Origin: Paracidovorax oryzae ATCC 19882 | GTDB taxonomy: Bacteria > Pseudomonadota > Gammaproteobacteria > Burkholderiales > Burkholderiaceae_C | Direction of reading: 5' to 3' | Assembly (NCBI RefSeq): GCF_000687165.1 | Contig: NZ_JMKU01000005.1 | Location: forward strand, 186,001-250,000 | Length of the DNA stretch: 64,000 nt | Shown: positions 8,417 through 19,646 of the stretch, piece by piece | Layout: every line of letters begins with the position of its first letter | Numbering within the stretch: position 1 is the first letter of the stretch | The notes under the pieces: model-generated | Databases searched by the model: none | Seen by the model: the letters and a program-made list of their open reading frames with translations, nothing else | What the model was told of the DNA's origin: nothing | Position numbers and translations under genes: made by a program

Positions 8417-8446
8417 ATTATAGCCCCAGCCTCGCCGGCTTGTACA
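8417..8446 (-). promoter_or_regulatory. Probable promoter of the rpsF operon, inside an inverted repeat
   Basis: Minus-strand -35-like TGTACA (8446-8441), 18-bp spacer, perfect -10 TATAAT (8422-8417). This gives a leader of about 60 nt before rpsF. The -10 begins at the inner edge of a 10-bp perfect inverted repeat, AAGCCGGCGA (8408-8417) and TCGCCGGCTT (8432-8441), a possible operator. Confidence 0.55.
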
Positions 8447-8516
8447 CTCCTGGCGCCGGCATAAGCACTTCGCGCCCCGTCCGGGCAGCAGATGCCGGAA
8501 TTTGGCGGGACTTCCG

Positions 8517-8544
8517 CTTGAAATCCCTCCCTTTGCACCCAGGT
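8517..8544 (+). promoter_or_regulatory. Sigma32-type heat-shock promoter upstream of grpE
   Basis: CTTGAAA at 8517-8523, 14-bp spacer, CCCAGGT at 8538-8544. This fits the RpoH consensus CTTGAAA / CCCATNT (perfect -35, 5 of 7 at -10). Predicted start near 8551 and a leader of about 37 nt to the grpE ATG. It is placed correctly to drive grpE-dnaK-dnaJ. No CIRCE element is seen. Confidence 0.75.
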
Positions 8545-8587
8545 GCCGTGCGTCCATCGTTCATTCACTTACACCAGAACAACCGAC

Positions 8588-9157
8588 ATGTCCGATCAAC
8601 AGCATCCAGCCCCCCAGAACGCCACGGCGCCGGCATCTCCGTCCGACAGCCCCGAAGCCGTGGAAGCGGCCATGGCCGCACATGCGGCGGACGAGCTGGG
8701 CCGCCTGCAGAATGAACTGGCCGAACTCAAGGCCAAGAGCGCCGACCTCGCCGACCAGTTCCTGCGCGCCAAGGCCGAAGCCGAGAACGCCCGCCGCCGC
8801 GCGGACGAGGAAGTCTCCAAGGCCCGCAAGTTCGGCATCGAGAGTTTCGCCGAGAGCCTGCTGCCCGTGGCCGACAGCCTGACGGCGGCGCTCGCCATCA
8901 AGGACGCCACGATCGAGCAGCTGCGCGAGGGCACCGACGCCACGCTGCGCCAGCTCACGTCCGCCCTCGAGCGCAACAAGGTGCTGGCGATCCAGCCGGG
9001 CGCGGGCGAAAAGTTCGACCCCCACCAGCACCAGGCCATCAGCATGGTGCCCGCCGAGCAGGAACCCAACACCATCGTGTCCGTGCTGCAGAAAGGCTAC
9101 GTCATCGCCGACCGGGTGCTGCGCCCGGCCCTCGTCACGGTGGCGGCACCGAAGTGA
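8588..9157 (+). CDS. grpE: Nucleotide exchange factor GrpE
   Basis: Releases ADP from DnaK in the Hsp70 cycle; cytosolic. It is 189 aa. A long N-terminal coiled coil (residues about 40-90, [20 protein letters not shown]) precedes the beta domain. The C-terminal signature [13 protein letters not shown] and the ending [17 protein letters not shown] are diagnostic. The start is the ATG at 8588; the frame is open 15 codons further but those residues overlap the heat-shock promoter. First gene of grpE-dnaK-dnaJ. Confidence 0.97.
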   Translation: MSDQQHPAPQNATAPASPSDSPEAVEAAMAAHAADELGRLQNELAELKAKSADLADQFLRAKAEAENARRRADEEVSKARKFGIESFAESLLPVADSLTAALAIKDATIEQLREGTDATLRQLTSALERNKVLAIQPGAGEKFDPHQHQAISMVPAEQEPNTIVSVLQKGYVIADRVLRPALVTVAAPK

Positions 9158-9228
9158 CGCCCCCCTCCGGCCCTCGCCGCCCGGCACGCCGCGGAAAGAA
9201 ATTCCACGGGCCGACGGCTTGAAGCCGG

Positions 9229-9247
9229 ACAAGTTATCCACAAGTTA
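9229..9247 (+). promoter_or_regulatory. Perfect DnaA box within an 11-bp-spaced direct repeat before dnaK
   Basis: TTATCCACA, the strongest DnaA-box 9-mer, occupies 9234-9242. It is embedded in a direct repeat ACAAGTTA (9229-9236 and 9240-9247) with an 11-bp period, one helical turn. It lies 44 bp upstream of the dnaK ATG, after the palindrome GGCTTGAAGCC (9217-9227), which contains a weak sigma32-like -35. Confidence 0.45.
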
Positions 9248-9285
9248 CTGGCTATCCAAATCCTTCAAGAATCGCGGAGAAAAAC

Positions 9286-11250
<1,965 letters not shown>

Positions 11251-11360
11251 CGACGCCGCGCGCACCCACTGGGCGCGCGTGCCTTCCCTAGCCGCCGCGC
11301 CGTGCCCTTTCCCCCGAGGGCCTGCGCGGCGTTCGTGTTCCCAAAGGACCCGGAAACACC

Positions 11361-12497
11361 ATGTCCAAACGAGACTTTTACGAAGTCCTGGGCGTTCCCA
11401 AGAACGCCTCGGACGAAGAGATCAAGAAGGCCTATCGCAAGCTGGCGATGAAGCACCACCCCGACCGCAACCAGGGTGATGCCGCCAAGCCGGCCGAGGA
11501 GAAGTTCAAGGAGGCCAAGGAGGCCTACGAGATGCTCTCCGATCCGCAGAAGCGCGCGGCCTACGACCAGTTCGGGCACGCCGGCGTGGATCCCAACATG
11601 CGCGGCCCCGGTGGTGCCGGAGCGGAAGGCTTCGGCGGTTTCGCGGAAGCGTTCGGCGACATCTTCGGCGACATGTTCGGCGGCCGCCGGGGTGCCGGCG
11701 GCGGGCGGCAGGTCTATCGCGGCAACGACCTCAGCTATGCGATGGACATCACGCTGGAGGAAGCCGCCAAGGGCAAGGAAGCGCAGATCCGCATCCCCAC
11801 CTGGGAGAACTGCGAGACCTGCCACGGCAGCGGCGCCAAGCCCGGCACCAGCGCCAAGACCTGCACGACCTGCTCGGGCACGGGCACGGTGCAGATGCGC
11901 CAGGGCTTCTTCAGCGTCCAGCAGACCTGCCCCCACTGCCGCGGCACGGGCAAGATCATTCCCGAGCCGTGCGTAACCTGCCACGGCCAGGGCAAGGTCA
12001 AGAAGCAGAAGACGCTGGAAGTGAAGATCCCCGCCGGCATCGACGACGGCATGCGCATCCGCAGCGTCGGCAATGGCGAGCCGGGCACCAATGGCGGGCC
12101 TCCGGGCGACCTCTACATCGAGATCCGCCTGAAGAAGCACGAGATCTTCGAGCGCGACGGCGACGACCTGCACTGCCAGGTGCCGGTGAGCTTCATCACC
12201 GCGGCCCTCGGCGGCGAGATCGAAGTGCCCACGCTGCAGGGCAAGGCGGCCATCGACATCCCGGAAGGCACCCAGGCCGGCAAGCAGTTCCGGCTGCGCG
12301 GCAAGGGGATCAAGGGCGTGCGCTCCAGCTATCCCGGAGACCTGTACTGCCACATCGTGGTCGAGACGCCGGTCAAGCTGACGGAGCACCAGCGCAAACT
12401 GCTGCGCGAGCTGGACGAATCCCTCAAGAAGGGGGGCGCGAAGCACTCCCCCAGCGGAGAGAGCTGGACGGACCGGCTGAAGAACCTCTTCACCTGA
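11361..12497 (+). CDS. dnaJ: Molecular chaperone DnaJ (Hsp40)
   Basis: Stimulates DnaK ATPase and delivers substrates. It is 378 aa. The J domain (1-70) carries HPD in KHHPDRN. A Gly/Phe-rich linker spans about 75-115. Four zinc repeats of the CxxCxGxG type follow ([32 protein letters not shown]), then the C-terminal substrate domains. It ends the chaperone operon and is followed by a clear terminator. The 110-bp gap after dnaK contains GC-rich inverted repeats (for example CGCCGCGC / GCGCGGCG) that could stabilise or process the mRNA. Confidence 0.99.
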   Translation: MSKRDFYEVLGVPKNASDEEIKKAYRKLAMKHHPDRNQGDAAKPAEEKFKEAKEAYEMLSDPQKRAAYDQFGHAGVDPNMRGPGGAGAEGFGGFAEAFGDIFGDMFGGRRGAGGGRQVYRGNDLSYAMDITLEEAAKGKEAQIRIPTWENCETCHGSGAKPGTSAKTCTTCSGTGTVQMRQGFFSVQQTCPHCRGTGKIIPEPCVTCHGQGKVKKQKTLEVKIPAGIDDGMRIRSVGNGEPGTNGGPPGDLYIEIRLKKHEIFERDGDDLHCQVPVSFITAALGGEIEVPTLQGKAAIDIPEGTQAGKQFRLRGKGIKGVRSSYPGDLYCHIVVETPVKLTEHQRKLLRELDESLKKGGAKHSPSGESWTDRLKNLFT

Positions 12498-12518
12498 TCT
12501 CCGGCGCATCCACCGCAC

Positions 12519-12551
12519 GCCGCCCCGCGCACTGCGCCGGGCGGCTTTTTT
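12519..12551 (+). terminator. Terminator of the grpE-dnaK-dnaJ operon
   Basis: GCCGCCC at 12519-12525 pairs with GGGCGGC at 12539-12545, followed by six T (12546-12551). It begins 22 bp after the dnaJ stop. Confidence 0.88.
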
Positions 12552-12669
12552 ACGTCCCGGCGTCCGCCATCGCGATGTGCGACGTCGCATTCCGCGATGG
12601 CTGGATCCCACCATCCAGAGGACAATGCCATCAAGGCTTCTCTTTTGAAGAAGCCGGACTCCCTGCCCC

Positions 12670-13605
12670 ATGAAAAGCCCCGACCGCCATTTCGCGCGCC
12701 GCATCGACCTGACGTCGCTGCAGCTGTTCGTGGCCGTCTGCGAGCTGGGCAGCATCGGACGGGCCGCGGAGCGCGAATTCATCGCGGCGTCCGCGGTCAG
12801 CAAGCGCCTGTCGGACCTCGAAGCGGCCGTGGGCTCCGCGCTGCTGTACCGGCACAGCCGGGGCGTGACCCTGACGCCGGCCGGCGAAAGCCTGCTGCAC
12901 CATGCGCGCACCGTGCTTTTCGGGCTGGAGCGCATGCAGGGCGAACTGAGCGAATACGCCGACGGCGTGCGCGGCCATGTGCGGGTGCACGCGAACATTT
13001 CCGCCATCGTGCAGTTCCTGCCCGAGGACCTCGGGGCCTTCGCCAGGGAGCATGCCCAGGTCAAGATCGACCTGCAGGAGCACCTGAGTCCCGACGTCCT
13101 GCACGCCGTGCGCGAAGGCGCGGCCGACCTGGGCCTGTGCCATACCGGCGACGGCGCCGAACCGCAGGAGCTGCAGAGCCGCCCCTACCGCAGCGACAGG
13201 CTGGTGCTCGTGGTGCCCGAGGGGCATCCGCTGGCGGGACGGCCCGCGGTCCGGTTCGAGGAAGTGCTCGACTGGGACATCGTCGGCCTGCAGGCCAACA
13301 GCAGCATCAGCCTCGCCATGCGGCGCGGAGCGGCGCGCGCCGGGCGCCCCCTGCGCCAGCGCATCCAGGTCACGGGCCTGGACGCCATGTGCCGCATGAT
13401 CGACAACGGCCTCGGCATCGGGCTGCTCCCCGACCGGGCCTTCGCGCTGATGCGCGGCGTGGGGCGGCTGCAGCCGGTCGCCCTGGACGAGCCCTGGGCC
13501 GAACGCTCGCTCCGGCTCGTCGCGCGGGACTTCGGCAGCCTGCCGGTGACGGCGCGGCTGCTGGCCGACCACCTGGCTCCGCCGGAACGCAAGGCCTGTT
13601 CCTAG
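12670..13605 (+). CDS. LysR-family transcriptional regulator
   Basis: 311 aa. The N-terminal winged HTH (residues about 15-75) reads [19 protein letters not shown] then [20 protein letters not shown]. The C-terminal periplasmic-binding-like effector domain spans about 95-300. It stops 49 bp before leuC on the same strand, so it may control or be cotranscribed with leuCDB, but its sequence is not that of the E. coli divergent LeuO. Ligand and targets are unknown. The stop codon TAG is part of the candidate leuC -10 hexamer. Confidence 0.92.
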   Translation: MKSPDRHFARRIDLTSLQLFVAVCELGSIGRAAEREFIAASAVSKRLSDLEAAVGSALLYRHSRGVTLTPAGESLLHHARTVLFGLERMQGELSEYADGVRGHVRVHANISAIVQFLPEDLGAFAREHAQVKIDLQEHLSPDVLHAVREGAADLGLCHTGDGAEPQELQSRPYRSDRLVLVVPEGHPLAGRPAVRFEEVLDWDIVGLQANSSISLAMRRGAARAGRPLRQRIQVTGLDAMCRMIDNGLGIGLLPDRAFALMRGVGRLQPVALDEPWAERSLRLVARDFGSLPVTARLLADHLAPPERKACS

Positions 13606-13608
13606 AAT
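13603..13608 (+). promoter_or_regulatory. Candidate -10 (TAGAAT) for leuC, overlapping the lysR-type gene stop
   Basis: TAGAAT includes the TAG stop of the upstream regulator gene. It predicts a start near 13615 and a 40-nt leader for leuC. No good -35 is visible. The same 9-mer TAGAATCCA recurs at the trpA stop before accD. Confidence 0.38.
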
Positions 13609-13654
13609 CCACCCATCCATCCCCACCCTGAACCAGCCCACGAGAGAACACACC

Positions 13655-15076
13655 ATGGGACGCACCCTGTACGACAAGATCTGGGACGAGCACGTCGTCC
13701 ATACCGAAGAGGACGGCACGGCCATCCTCTATATCGACCGCCACCTGGTGCATGAAGTGACCAGCCCGCAGGCGTTCGAGGGCATCCGCCAGGCCGGACG
13801 CAAGGTCTGGCGCGTCAGTTCCATCGTGGCCACGGCCGACCACAACACGCCCACCACCGGCTGGGAGCGTGGCTACGACGGCATCGAGGACCCGATCAGC
13901 AAGGAACAGATCACCACGCTGGACAAGAACATCGCCGAAGTGGGCGCCGCCGCCTTCTTCCCGTTCATGAGCAAGCGCCAGGGCATCGTCCACGTGATCG
14001 GCCCCGAGAACGGTGCCACCCTGCCCGGCATGACCGTGGTCTGCGGCGACAGCCACACCAGCACGCACGGTGCGTTCGGCGCCCTGGCGCACGGCATCGG
14101 CACCAGCGAGGTCGAGCACGTGATGGCCACGCAGACCCTGCTGGCCAAGAAGGCGAAGAACATGCTGATCCGCGTGGAGGGCCAGGTCGCCCCCGGCGTG
14201 ACGGCCAAGGACATCGTGCTGGCCATCATCGGCAGGATCGGCACGGCCGGCGGCACGGGCTACACCATCGAGTTCGCGGGCCCTGCCATCCGCGCGCTCA
14301 GCATGGAAGGCCGCATGACGGTCTGCAACATGGCCATCGAGGCCGGCGCCCGCGCGGGCCTGGTGGCGGTGGACGACAAGACCATCGAGTACGTGAAGAA
14401 CCGGCCGCTCTCCCCCACCGGCGTGGAATGGGACCAGGCCGTCGCCTACTGGAAGACGCTGCATTCGGATGCCGATGCGCACTTCGACACCGTCGTCACA
14501 CTGAACGGCGCCGACATCGTTCCGCAGGTCACCTGGGGCACCTCGCCCGAGATGGTGCTGGGCGTGGACGCCAGCGTGCCCGACCCGGACAAGGAAAAGG
14601 ACCCGAACAAGCGCAGCGCCATCGAGCGCGCGCTCACCTACATGGCACTGGAGCCCGGCAAGCCGCTGAACGACATCTTCGTGGACAAGGTGTTCATCGG
14701 CAGCTGCACCAACAGCCGCATCGAGGACATGCGCGAAGCTGCTGCCGTGGTGAAGAAGCTGGGCCAGAAGGTCGCCAAGAACATCAAGGTGGCGATGGTG
14801 GTGCCCGGCTCGGGCCTGGTGAAGGAACAGGCCGAGCGCGAGGGCCTGGACCAGGTCTTCAAGGCCGCGGGCTTCGAGTGGCGCGAACCCGGCTGCTCCA
14901 TGTGCCTGGCCATGAACGCCGACCGCCTGGAGCCCGGCGAGCGCTGCGCGTCCACCAGCAACCGCAACTTCGAAGGCCGCCAGGGCGCGGGCGGGCGCAC
15001 CCACCTGGTCAGCCCCGCCATGGCGGCCGCCGCGGCCGTGCACGGGCACTTCGTGGACATCCGCAAGTTCGCCTGA
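13655..15076 (+). CDS. leuC: 3-isopropylmalate dehydratase large subunit
   Basis: Aconitase-family isomerase of leucine synthesis; pairs with LeuD and carries a [4Fe-4S] cluster. It is 473 aa. Landmarks: [17 protein letters not shown] near residue 128, and cluster cysteines in [13 protein letters not shown] and CSMCLAMN. The start [16 protein letters not shown] is typical. First gene of leuC-(entericidin)-leuD-leuB. Confidence 0.98.
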   Translation: MGRTLYDKIWDEHVVHTEEDGTAILYIDRHLVHEVTSPQAFEGIRQAGRKVWRVSSIVATADHNTPTTGWERGYDGIEDPISKEQITTLDKNIAEVGAAAFFPFMSKRQGIVHVIGPENGATLPGMTVVCGDSHTSTHGAFGALAHGIGTSEVEHVMATQTLLAKKAKNMLIRVEGQVAPGVTAKDIVLAIIGRIGTAGGTGYTIEFAGPAIRALSMEGRMTVCNMAIEAGARAGLVAVDDKTIEYVKNRPLSPTGVEWDQAVAYWKTLHSDADAHFDTVVTLNGADIVPQVTWGTSPEMVLGVDASVPDPDKEKDPNKRSAIERALTYMALEPGKPLNDIFVDKVFIGSCTNSRIEDMREAAAVVKKLGQKVAKNIKVAMVVPGSGLVKEQAEREGLDQVFKAAGFEWREPGCSMCLAMNADRLEPGERCASTSNRNFEGRQGAGGRTHLVSPAMAAAAAVHGHFVDIRKFA

Positions 15077-15104
15077 CCGCCGCCAGCCCTTCCAGGAATC
15101 CGCC

Positions 15105-15230
15105 ATGAAAACCTTCACCGCCCTGTTCGCGCTGGCCCTGGGCCTGCTGCTGGCCGGCTGCAACACCGTCAAGGGCATGGGCCAGGACGTGCAGCGCGCC
15201 GGCAGCGCCATCGAACGCGCCGCCAAGTAA
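15105..15230 (+). CDS. Entericidin A/B-like small lipoprotein
   Basis: 41-aa lipoprotein of the entericidin family. The signal peptide [19 protein letters not shown] ends in a lipobox, with acylated C19. The mature part [21 protein letters not shown] matches the EcnA/EcnB pattern (GxGxDVxxxGxxI). It would be anchored in the envelope after lipidation. In E. coli, EcnA and EcnB act as an antidote/bacteriolytic pair, but here there is a single copy and no partner. It lies between leuC and leuD in the same direction (28 bp each side), so it is cotranscribed with leucine genes. Confidence 0.88.
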   Translation: MKTFTALFALALGLLLAGCNTVKGMGQDVQRAGSAIERAAK

Positions 15231-15258
15231 TCCGAACCGAACCGCAACGGACACTGCC

Positions 15259-15912
15259 ATGCAGAAATTCACCCTCCACAAAGGCCTCGTGGCCCCCATG
15301 GACCGCGAGAACGTCGATACCGACGCCATCATCCCCAAGCAGTTCCTCAAGTCGATCAAGAAGACGGGCTTCGGCCCCAACCTGTTCGACGAATGGCGCT
15401 ACCTGGACCAGCCCGGCCAGCCCGGCGTGCCGGAATCGGCCCGCAAGCCCAATCCCGACTTCGTGCTGAACCAGCCGCGCTACGCGGGCGCCTCCATCCT
15501 GCTGGCGCGCAAGAACTTCGGCTGCGGGTCGAGCCGCGAGCACGCGCCCTGGGCGCTGGACCAGTATGGCTTCCGCGCCATCATCGCGCCGAGCTTCGCC
15601 GACATCTTCTTCAACAACAGCTTCAAGAACGGCCTGCTGCCCATCGTTCTGCCCGAGGCCACGGTCTCCCAGCTGTTCGACGAGGTGCATGCCTTCCCCG
15701 GCTACGAACTGACCGTCGATCTGGAGCGCCAGGTCATCGTGCGCGCCCAGGGCGCCGAGATCCCGTTCGAGGTGAACGCCTTCCGCAAGTACTGCCTGCT
15801 CAACGGCTTCGACGACATCGGCCTCACGCTGCGCCAGGCCGACAAGATCCGCGCCTTCGAGGCGGAGCGGCTGGCCACCAAGCCCTGGCTCGCGCACACC
15901 ATGCCGGCCTGA
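15259..15912 (+). CDS. leuD: 3-isopropylmalate dehydratase small subunit
   Basis: Swivel domain of isopropylmalate isomerase, completing the active site with LeuC. It is 217 aa. Key stretches: [17 protein letters not shown] near the N-terminus and the substrate-binding [15 protein letters not shown]. Complete and of usual length. Confidence 0.98.
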   Translation: MQKFTLHKGLVAPMDRENVDTDAIIPKQFLKSIKKTGFGPNLFDEWRYLDQPGQPGVPESARKPNPDFVLNQPRYAGASILLARKNFGCGSSREHAPWALDQYGFRAIIAPSFADIFFNNSFKNGLLPIVLPEATVSQLFDEVHAFPGYELTVDLERQVIVRAQGAEIPFEVNAFRKYCLLNGFDDIGLTLRQADKIRAFEAERLATKPWLAHTMPA

Positions 15913-15955
15913 TTCCCCGAGACCTTCTTCGCAACCGCACCCGAGAGAAAACCCA

Positions 15956-17029
<1,074 letters not shown>

Positions 17030-17055
17030 CACCCGCCTGTTCCGCTTTGAAGCAG

Positions 17056-17078
17056 CGGCCCCCAGGGGCCGTTTTTTT
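17056..17078 (+). terminator. Terminator of the leuCDB operon
   Basis: CGGCCC (17056-17061) pairs with GGGCCG (17066-17071) across a tetraloop, followed by seven T (17072-17078). Confidence 0.85.
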
Positions 17079-17181
17079 CGGCTTTCGCCCGGCGCATCAT
17101 GGGTCCGGATGCGGCCAGACAGCCGGCGCGGCCCTGCGCAGACTTCCGTGCATGTTCCACCAACGCACCGGAGTCCGCAGC

Positions 17182-17946
17182 ATGCCTTCCCTCGACCATC
17201 GCATCGCCATCGTCACGGGCGCCAGCTCGGGCATCGGCCGGGCTGCCGCCCTGCTCTTCGCGCGGCAGGGCGCGCGCGTCGTGGCCGGAGCGAGGCGGCA
17301 GGCGGAACTGGACCGGCTCGTGGCGGAGATCCAGGATGCCGGCGGGCGGGCCACCGCACTGGCCGGCGACGTCTGCGATGCCGCCTACGCCGAAGCCCTG
17401 GTGCAGGAGGCAGTCGGGCGGTTCGGCGGGCTGGACATCGCCTTCAACAACGCCGGCACGCTCGGACCCCTCGGCCCCACGACCGACATCCCTCCGGACG
17501 ACTGGCGCCGCACGCTGGACACCAATCTCGGCAGCGCATTCCTCGGCGCGCGGCAGCAGATCCCCGCCATGCGGGAGCGCGGCGGCGGCTCCATCATCTT
17601 CACCTCGACTTTCGTCGGCTACACCGCCGGGTTCGCGGGCGTGGCGGCGTACGCGGCCAGCAAGTCCGGCCTGATCGGGCTGGCACAGGCCCTGGCGGCC
17701 GAATATGGCGCCGAGGGAATACGCGTCAATGCGCTGCTGCCCGGCGGCACCGACACCCCCATGGCAAGGGAGATGAACGGCAGCCCCGAGGCCCTGGCCC
17801 AGGTGGCCCGGCTGCACGCCCTGCGGCGGCTGGCGCACCCCGGGGAAATCGCGCAGGCGGCGCTCTACCTGGCCTCGGACGCATCGTCCTTCGTCACAGG
17901 CACCGCGATGCTGGTGGACGGGGGCATCTCGGTCCTGCGCGGCTGA
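17182..17946 (+). CDS. SDR-family oxidoreductase, substrate unknown
   Basis: Classical short-chain dehydrogenase, 254 aa. Cofactor motif TGASSGIG at 12-19, NNAG at 89-92, and active-site Y157-x3-K161 (YAASK). The C-terminal VTGTAMLVDGGIS is typical of FabG-like SDRs. The ATG at 17182 was chosen because the longer frame runs into the leuB terminator. It sits between leuB and asd and has no pathway-specific neighbour, so the substrate cannot be inferred. Confidence 0.9.
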   Translation: MPSLDHRIAIVTGASSGIGRAAALLFARQGARVVAGARRQAELDRLVAEIQDAGGRATALAGDVCDAAYAEALVQEAVGRFGGLDIAFNNAGTLGPLGPTTDIPPDDWRRTLDTNLGSAFLGARQQIPAMRERGGGSIIFTSTFVGYTAGFAGVAAYAASKSGLIGLAQALAAEYGAEGIRVNALLPGGTDTPMAREMNGSPEALAQVARLHALRRLAHPGEIAQAALYLASDASSFVTGTAMLVDGGISVLRG

Positions 17947-18040
17947 GCAGCGCGGCCACCTGTGGCGCGGCCGCGACGCGCACCAGGCTCTCGCCGCCTG
18001 CATGCGTATCTCCGCGTACCCCGTGCCCCCGGGCATCCGC

Positions 18041-18046
18041 TAAAAT
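18041..18046 (+). promoter_or_regulatory. Candidate -10 (TAAAAT) of the asd leader transcript
   Basis: TAAAAT ends 8 bp before the ATG of the leader peptide, so transcription would start at or next to that ATG and the leader peptide could be translated leaderless. No good -35 hexamer is visible. Confidence 0.4.
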
Positions 18047-18054
18047 CGTCTTTC

Positions 18055-18159
18055 ATGTTTGCCGCTTGCCCGTTCGCCCTGAACACCGCCTCTGCCGCCC
18101 TGGCAGGCGTGGCCACGCGCGCATTCACCACCAAAACCACGACCACCATTAAGGGCTGA
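18055..18159 (+). CDS. Putative regulatory leader peptide of asd (Thr/Lys/Ile codon run)
   Basis: 34-codon open frame ending 94 bp before asd. After an Ala-rich first half, residues 25-33 are TTKTTTTIK: six Thr, two Lys and one Ile codon out of nine, then Gly and stop. Thr, Lys and Ile are all products of the aspartate-semialdehyde pathway that asd feeds, and the run resembles the E. coli thr leader. No Shine-Dalgarno precedes the ATG; the candidate -10 is so close that translation may be leaderless. The peptide probably has no function itself; ribosome position on it would be the signal. Function inferred, not shown. Confidence 0.6.
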   Translation: MFAACPFALNTASAALAGVATRAFTTKTTTTIKG

Positions 18160-18248
18160 TCCAGCCTAGTTCGTCGTGCGCCCTTCCTGGCCCTGACGAG
18201 CCAGGCGAGCAGTCCCGGTCGGGCACTGTTTCTTAAACTGAAAGGGCG
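18151..18248 (+). promoter_or_regulatory. Putative attenuator between the leader peptide and asd
   Basis: Mutually exclusive pairings are visible. Segment 1, AAGGGC (18151-18156, the last two sense codons), pairs with segment 2, GCCCTT (18180-18185). Segment 2 can instead pair with GGGC (18221-18224) inside the terminator, or as CGCCCTT (18179-18185) with AAGGGCG (18242-18248), which overlaps the asd ribosome-binding site. Between them are a 6-bp hairpin (CCTGGC 18186-18191 / GCCAGG 18200-18205) and a terminator-like hairpin (18210-18228) followed by TTTCTT. Arrangement fits leader-peptide attenuation; not tested. Confidence 0.55.
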
Positions 18249-18253
18249 TTGAA

Positions 18254-19384
18254 ATGAGCAAGTTGGTAGGGTTGGTCGGCTGGCGCGGCATGGTCGGCTC
18301 GGTCCTGATGGAACGCATGGAGGCCGAGGGCGATTTCGGCCTCATCGAGCCGCTTTTCTTCTCCACCTCGAACGCAGGCGGCAAGGCTCCGGCACAGGCC
18401 AAGAACGAAACCACGCTGCAGGATGCGTTCGACATCAACGCCCTCAAGCGCTGCGACATCATCCTCACCGCCCAGGGCGGCGACTACACCACGGAAGTCT
18501 TCACCAAGCTGCGCGATGCCGGCTGGAAGGGCCACTGGATCGACGCAGCCTCCACGCTGCGCATGAAGGATGACGCCGTGATCGTGCTCGATCCGGTCAA
18601 CATGCCCGTCATCAAGGATTCGCTCGCCCAGGGCGGCAGGAACTGGATCGGCGGCAACTGCACGGTCAGCTGCATGCTCATGGGCGTGGGCGCGCTGTAC
18701 AAGGCCGGCCTCGTCGAGTGGATGAGCACCCAGACCTACCAGGCAGCCAGCGGCGGCGGCGCGCAGCACATGCGCGAACTGCTCACGCAGTACGGCACGC
18801 TGAATGCCGAAGTGCGCCCGCTGCTGGACGACCCGAAGAGCGCCATCCTGGAGATCGACCGCAAGGTCATCGCCAGGCAGCGCAGCCTCTCCGAGGCGGA
18901 GACGGCCAACTTCGGCGTGCCGCTGGGCGGCAGCCTGATCCCCTGGATCGACAAGGACCTGGGCAACGGCATGTCGAAGGAAGAGTGGAAGGGCATGGCC
19001 GAGACCAACAAGATCCTCGGCCAGGGCGAAGGCTTCGGCACCCAGGCCGTGCCGGTGGACGGCTTCTGCGTGCGCGTGGGTGCCATGCGCTGCCACAGCC
19101 AGGCACTGACCTTCAAGCTGAAGAAGCACGTGCCCGTGGCCGACATCGAGGCCATGATCGCCGCCGACAACGAGTGGGTGAAGGTGGTGCCGAACACGCG
19201 CGAAGCCACCCTTCGCGACCTGACGCCCGTCGCCGTGACCGGCACGATGACCATCCCGGTCGGCCGCGTCCGCCAGCTCGCCATGGGCCCGGACTATATC
19301 GGCGCCTTCACCATCGGCGACCAATTGCTGTGGGGTGCCGCCGAGCCGCTGCGCCGCATGCTGCGCATCCTGCTGGACGCCTGA
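18254..19384 (+). CDS. asd: Aspartate-semialdehyde dehydrogenase
   Basis: NADPH-dependent reduction of aspartyl phosphate to aspartate semialdehyde, the branch point to Lys/diaminopimelate, Thr, Ile and Met. It is 376 aa. N-terminal Rossmann loop [13 protein letters not shown]; catalytic C136 in GGNCTVSCM, matching C135 of E. coli Asd. A purine-rich SD (AAAGGG) lies 7-8 nt before the ATG. It stands as its own transcription unit behind the leader described above; fimV follows after 262 bp. Confidence 0.98.
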   Translation: MSKLVGLVGWRGMVGSVLMERMEAEGDFGLIEPLFFSTSNAGGKAPAQAKNETTLQDAFDINALKRCDIILTAQGGDYTTEVFTKLRDAGWKGHWIDAASTLRMKDDAVIVLDPVNMPVIKDSLAQGGRNWIGGNCTVSCMLMGVGALYKAGLVEWMSTQTYQAASGGGAQHMRELLTQYGTLNAEVRPLLDDPKSAILEIDRKVIARQRSLSEAETANFGVPLGGSLIPWIDKDLGNGMSKEEWKGMAETNKILGQGEGFGTQAVPVDGFCVRVGAMRCHSQALTFKLKKHVPVADIEAMIAADNEWVKVVPNTREATLRDLTPVAVTGTMTIPVGRVRQLAMGPDYIGAFTIGDQLLWGAAEPLRRMLRILLDA

Positions 19385-19453
19385 TCGCGACGTCTTCCTG
19401 CCCGGACTGGATGTAACCGGGATACGGGATTCACGCACGCTTTGTTACGAGTC

Positions 19454-19469
19454 GTTGTCCTACGACAAC
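19454..19469. repeat. Short inverted repeat (operator-like) between asd and fimV
   Basis: GTTGTC (19454-19459) and GACAAC (19464-19469) around CTAC, a 16-bp palindromic site about 190 bp upstream of fimV. It could be a repressor site or a small RNA hairpin. The regulator is unknown. Confidence 0.4.
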
Positions 19470-19584
19470 ATGCAAAAACCGCCCCTCGCGACCCTCCCGT
19501 GGAGGTGATCGCGCGGGCCCCGGTGCCTCGCTTGTCACTGCAAAACATTGATGCTATGGTGCTTTTTACATATTTTCACGCGTG

Positions 19585-19620
19585 AGCGCGGAACCGGGTT
19601 CGTCCCGCTTCCGCGCTTTT
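19585..19620 (+). terminator. Strong hairpin with T-run just upstream of fimV
   Basis: AGCGCGGAA (19585-19593) pairs perfectly with TTCCGCGCT (19609-19617), with an inner CGGG/CCCG stem and TTTT after it. It lies 200 bp past asd and 27 bp before the fimV ATG. It may be a late asd terminator or an attenuator in the fimV leader. Confidence 0.65.
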
Positions 19621-19646
19621 CGCGAAGGCTCAAACTTGATCGGCTG

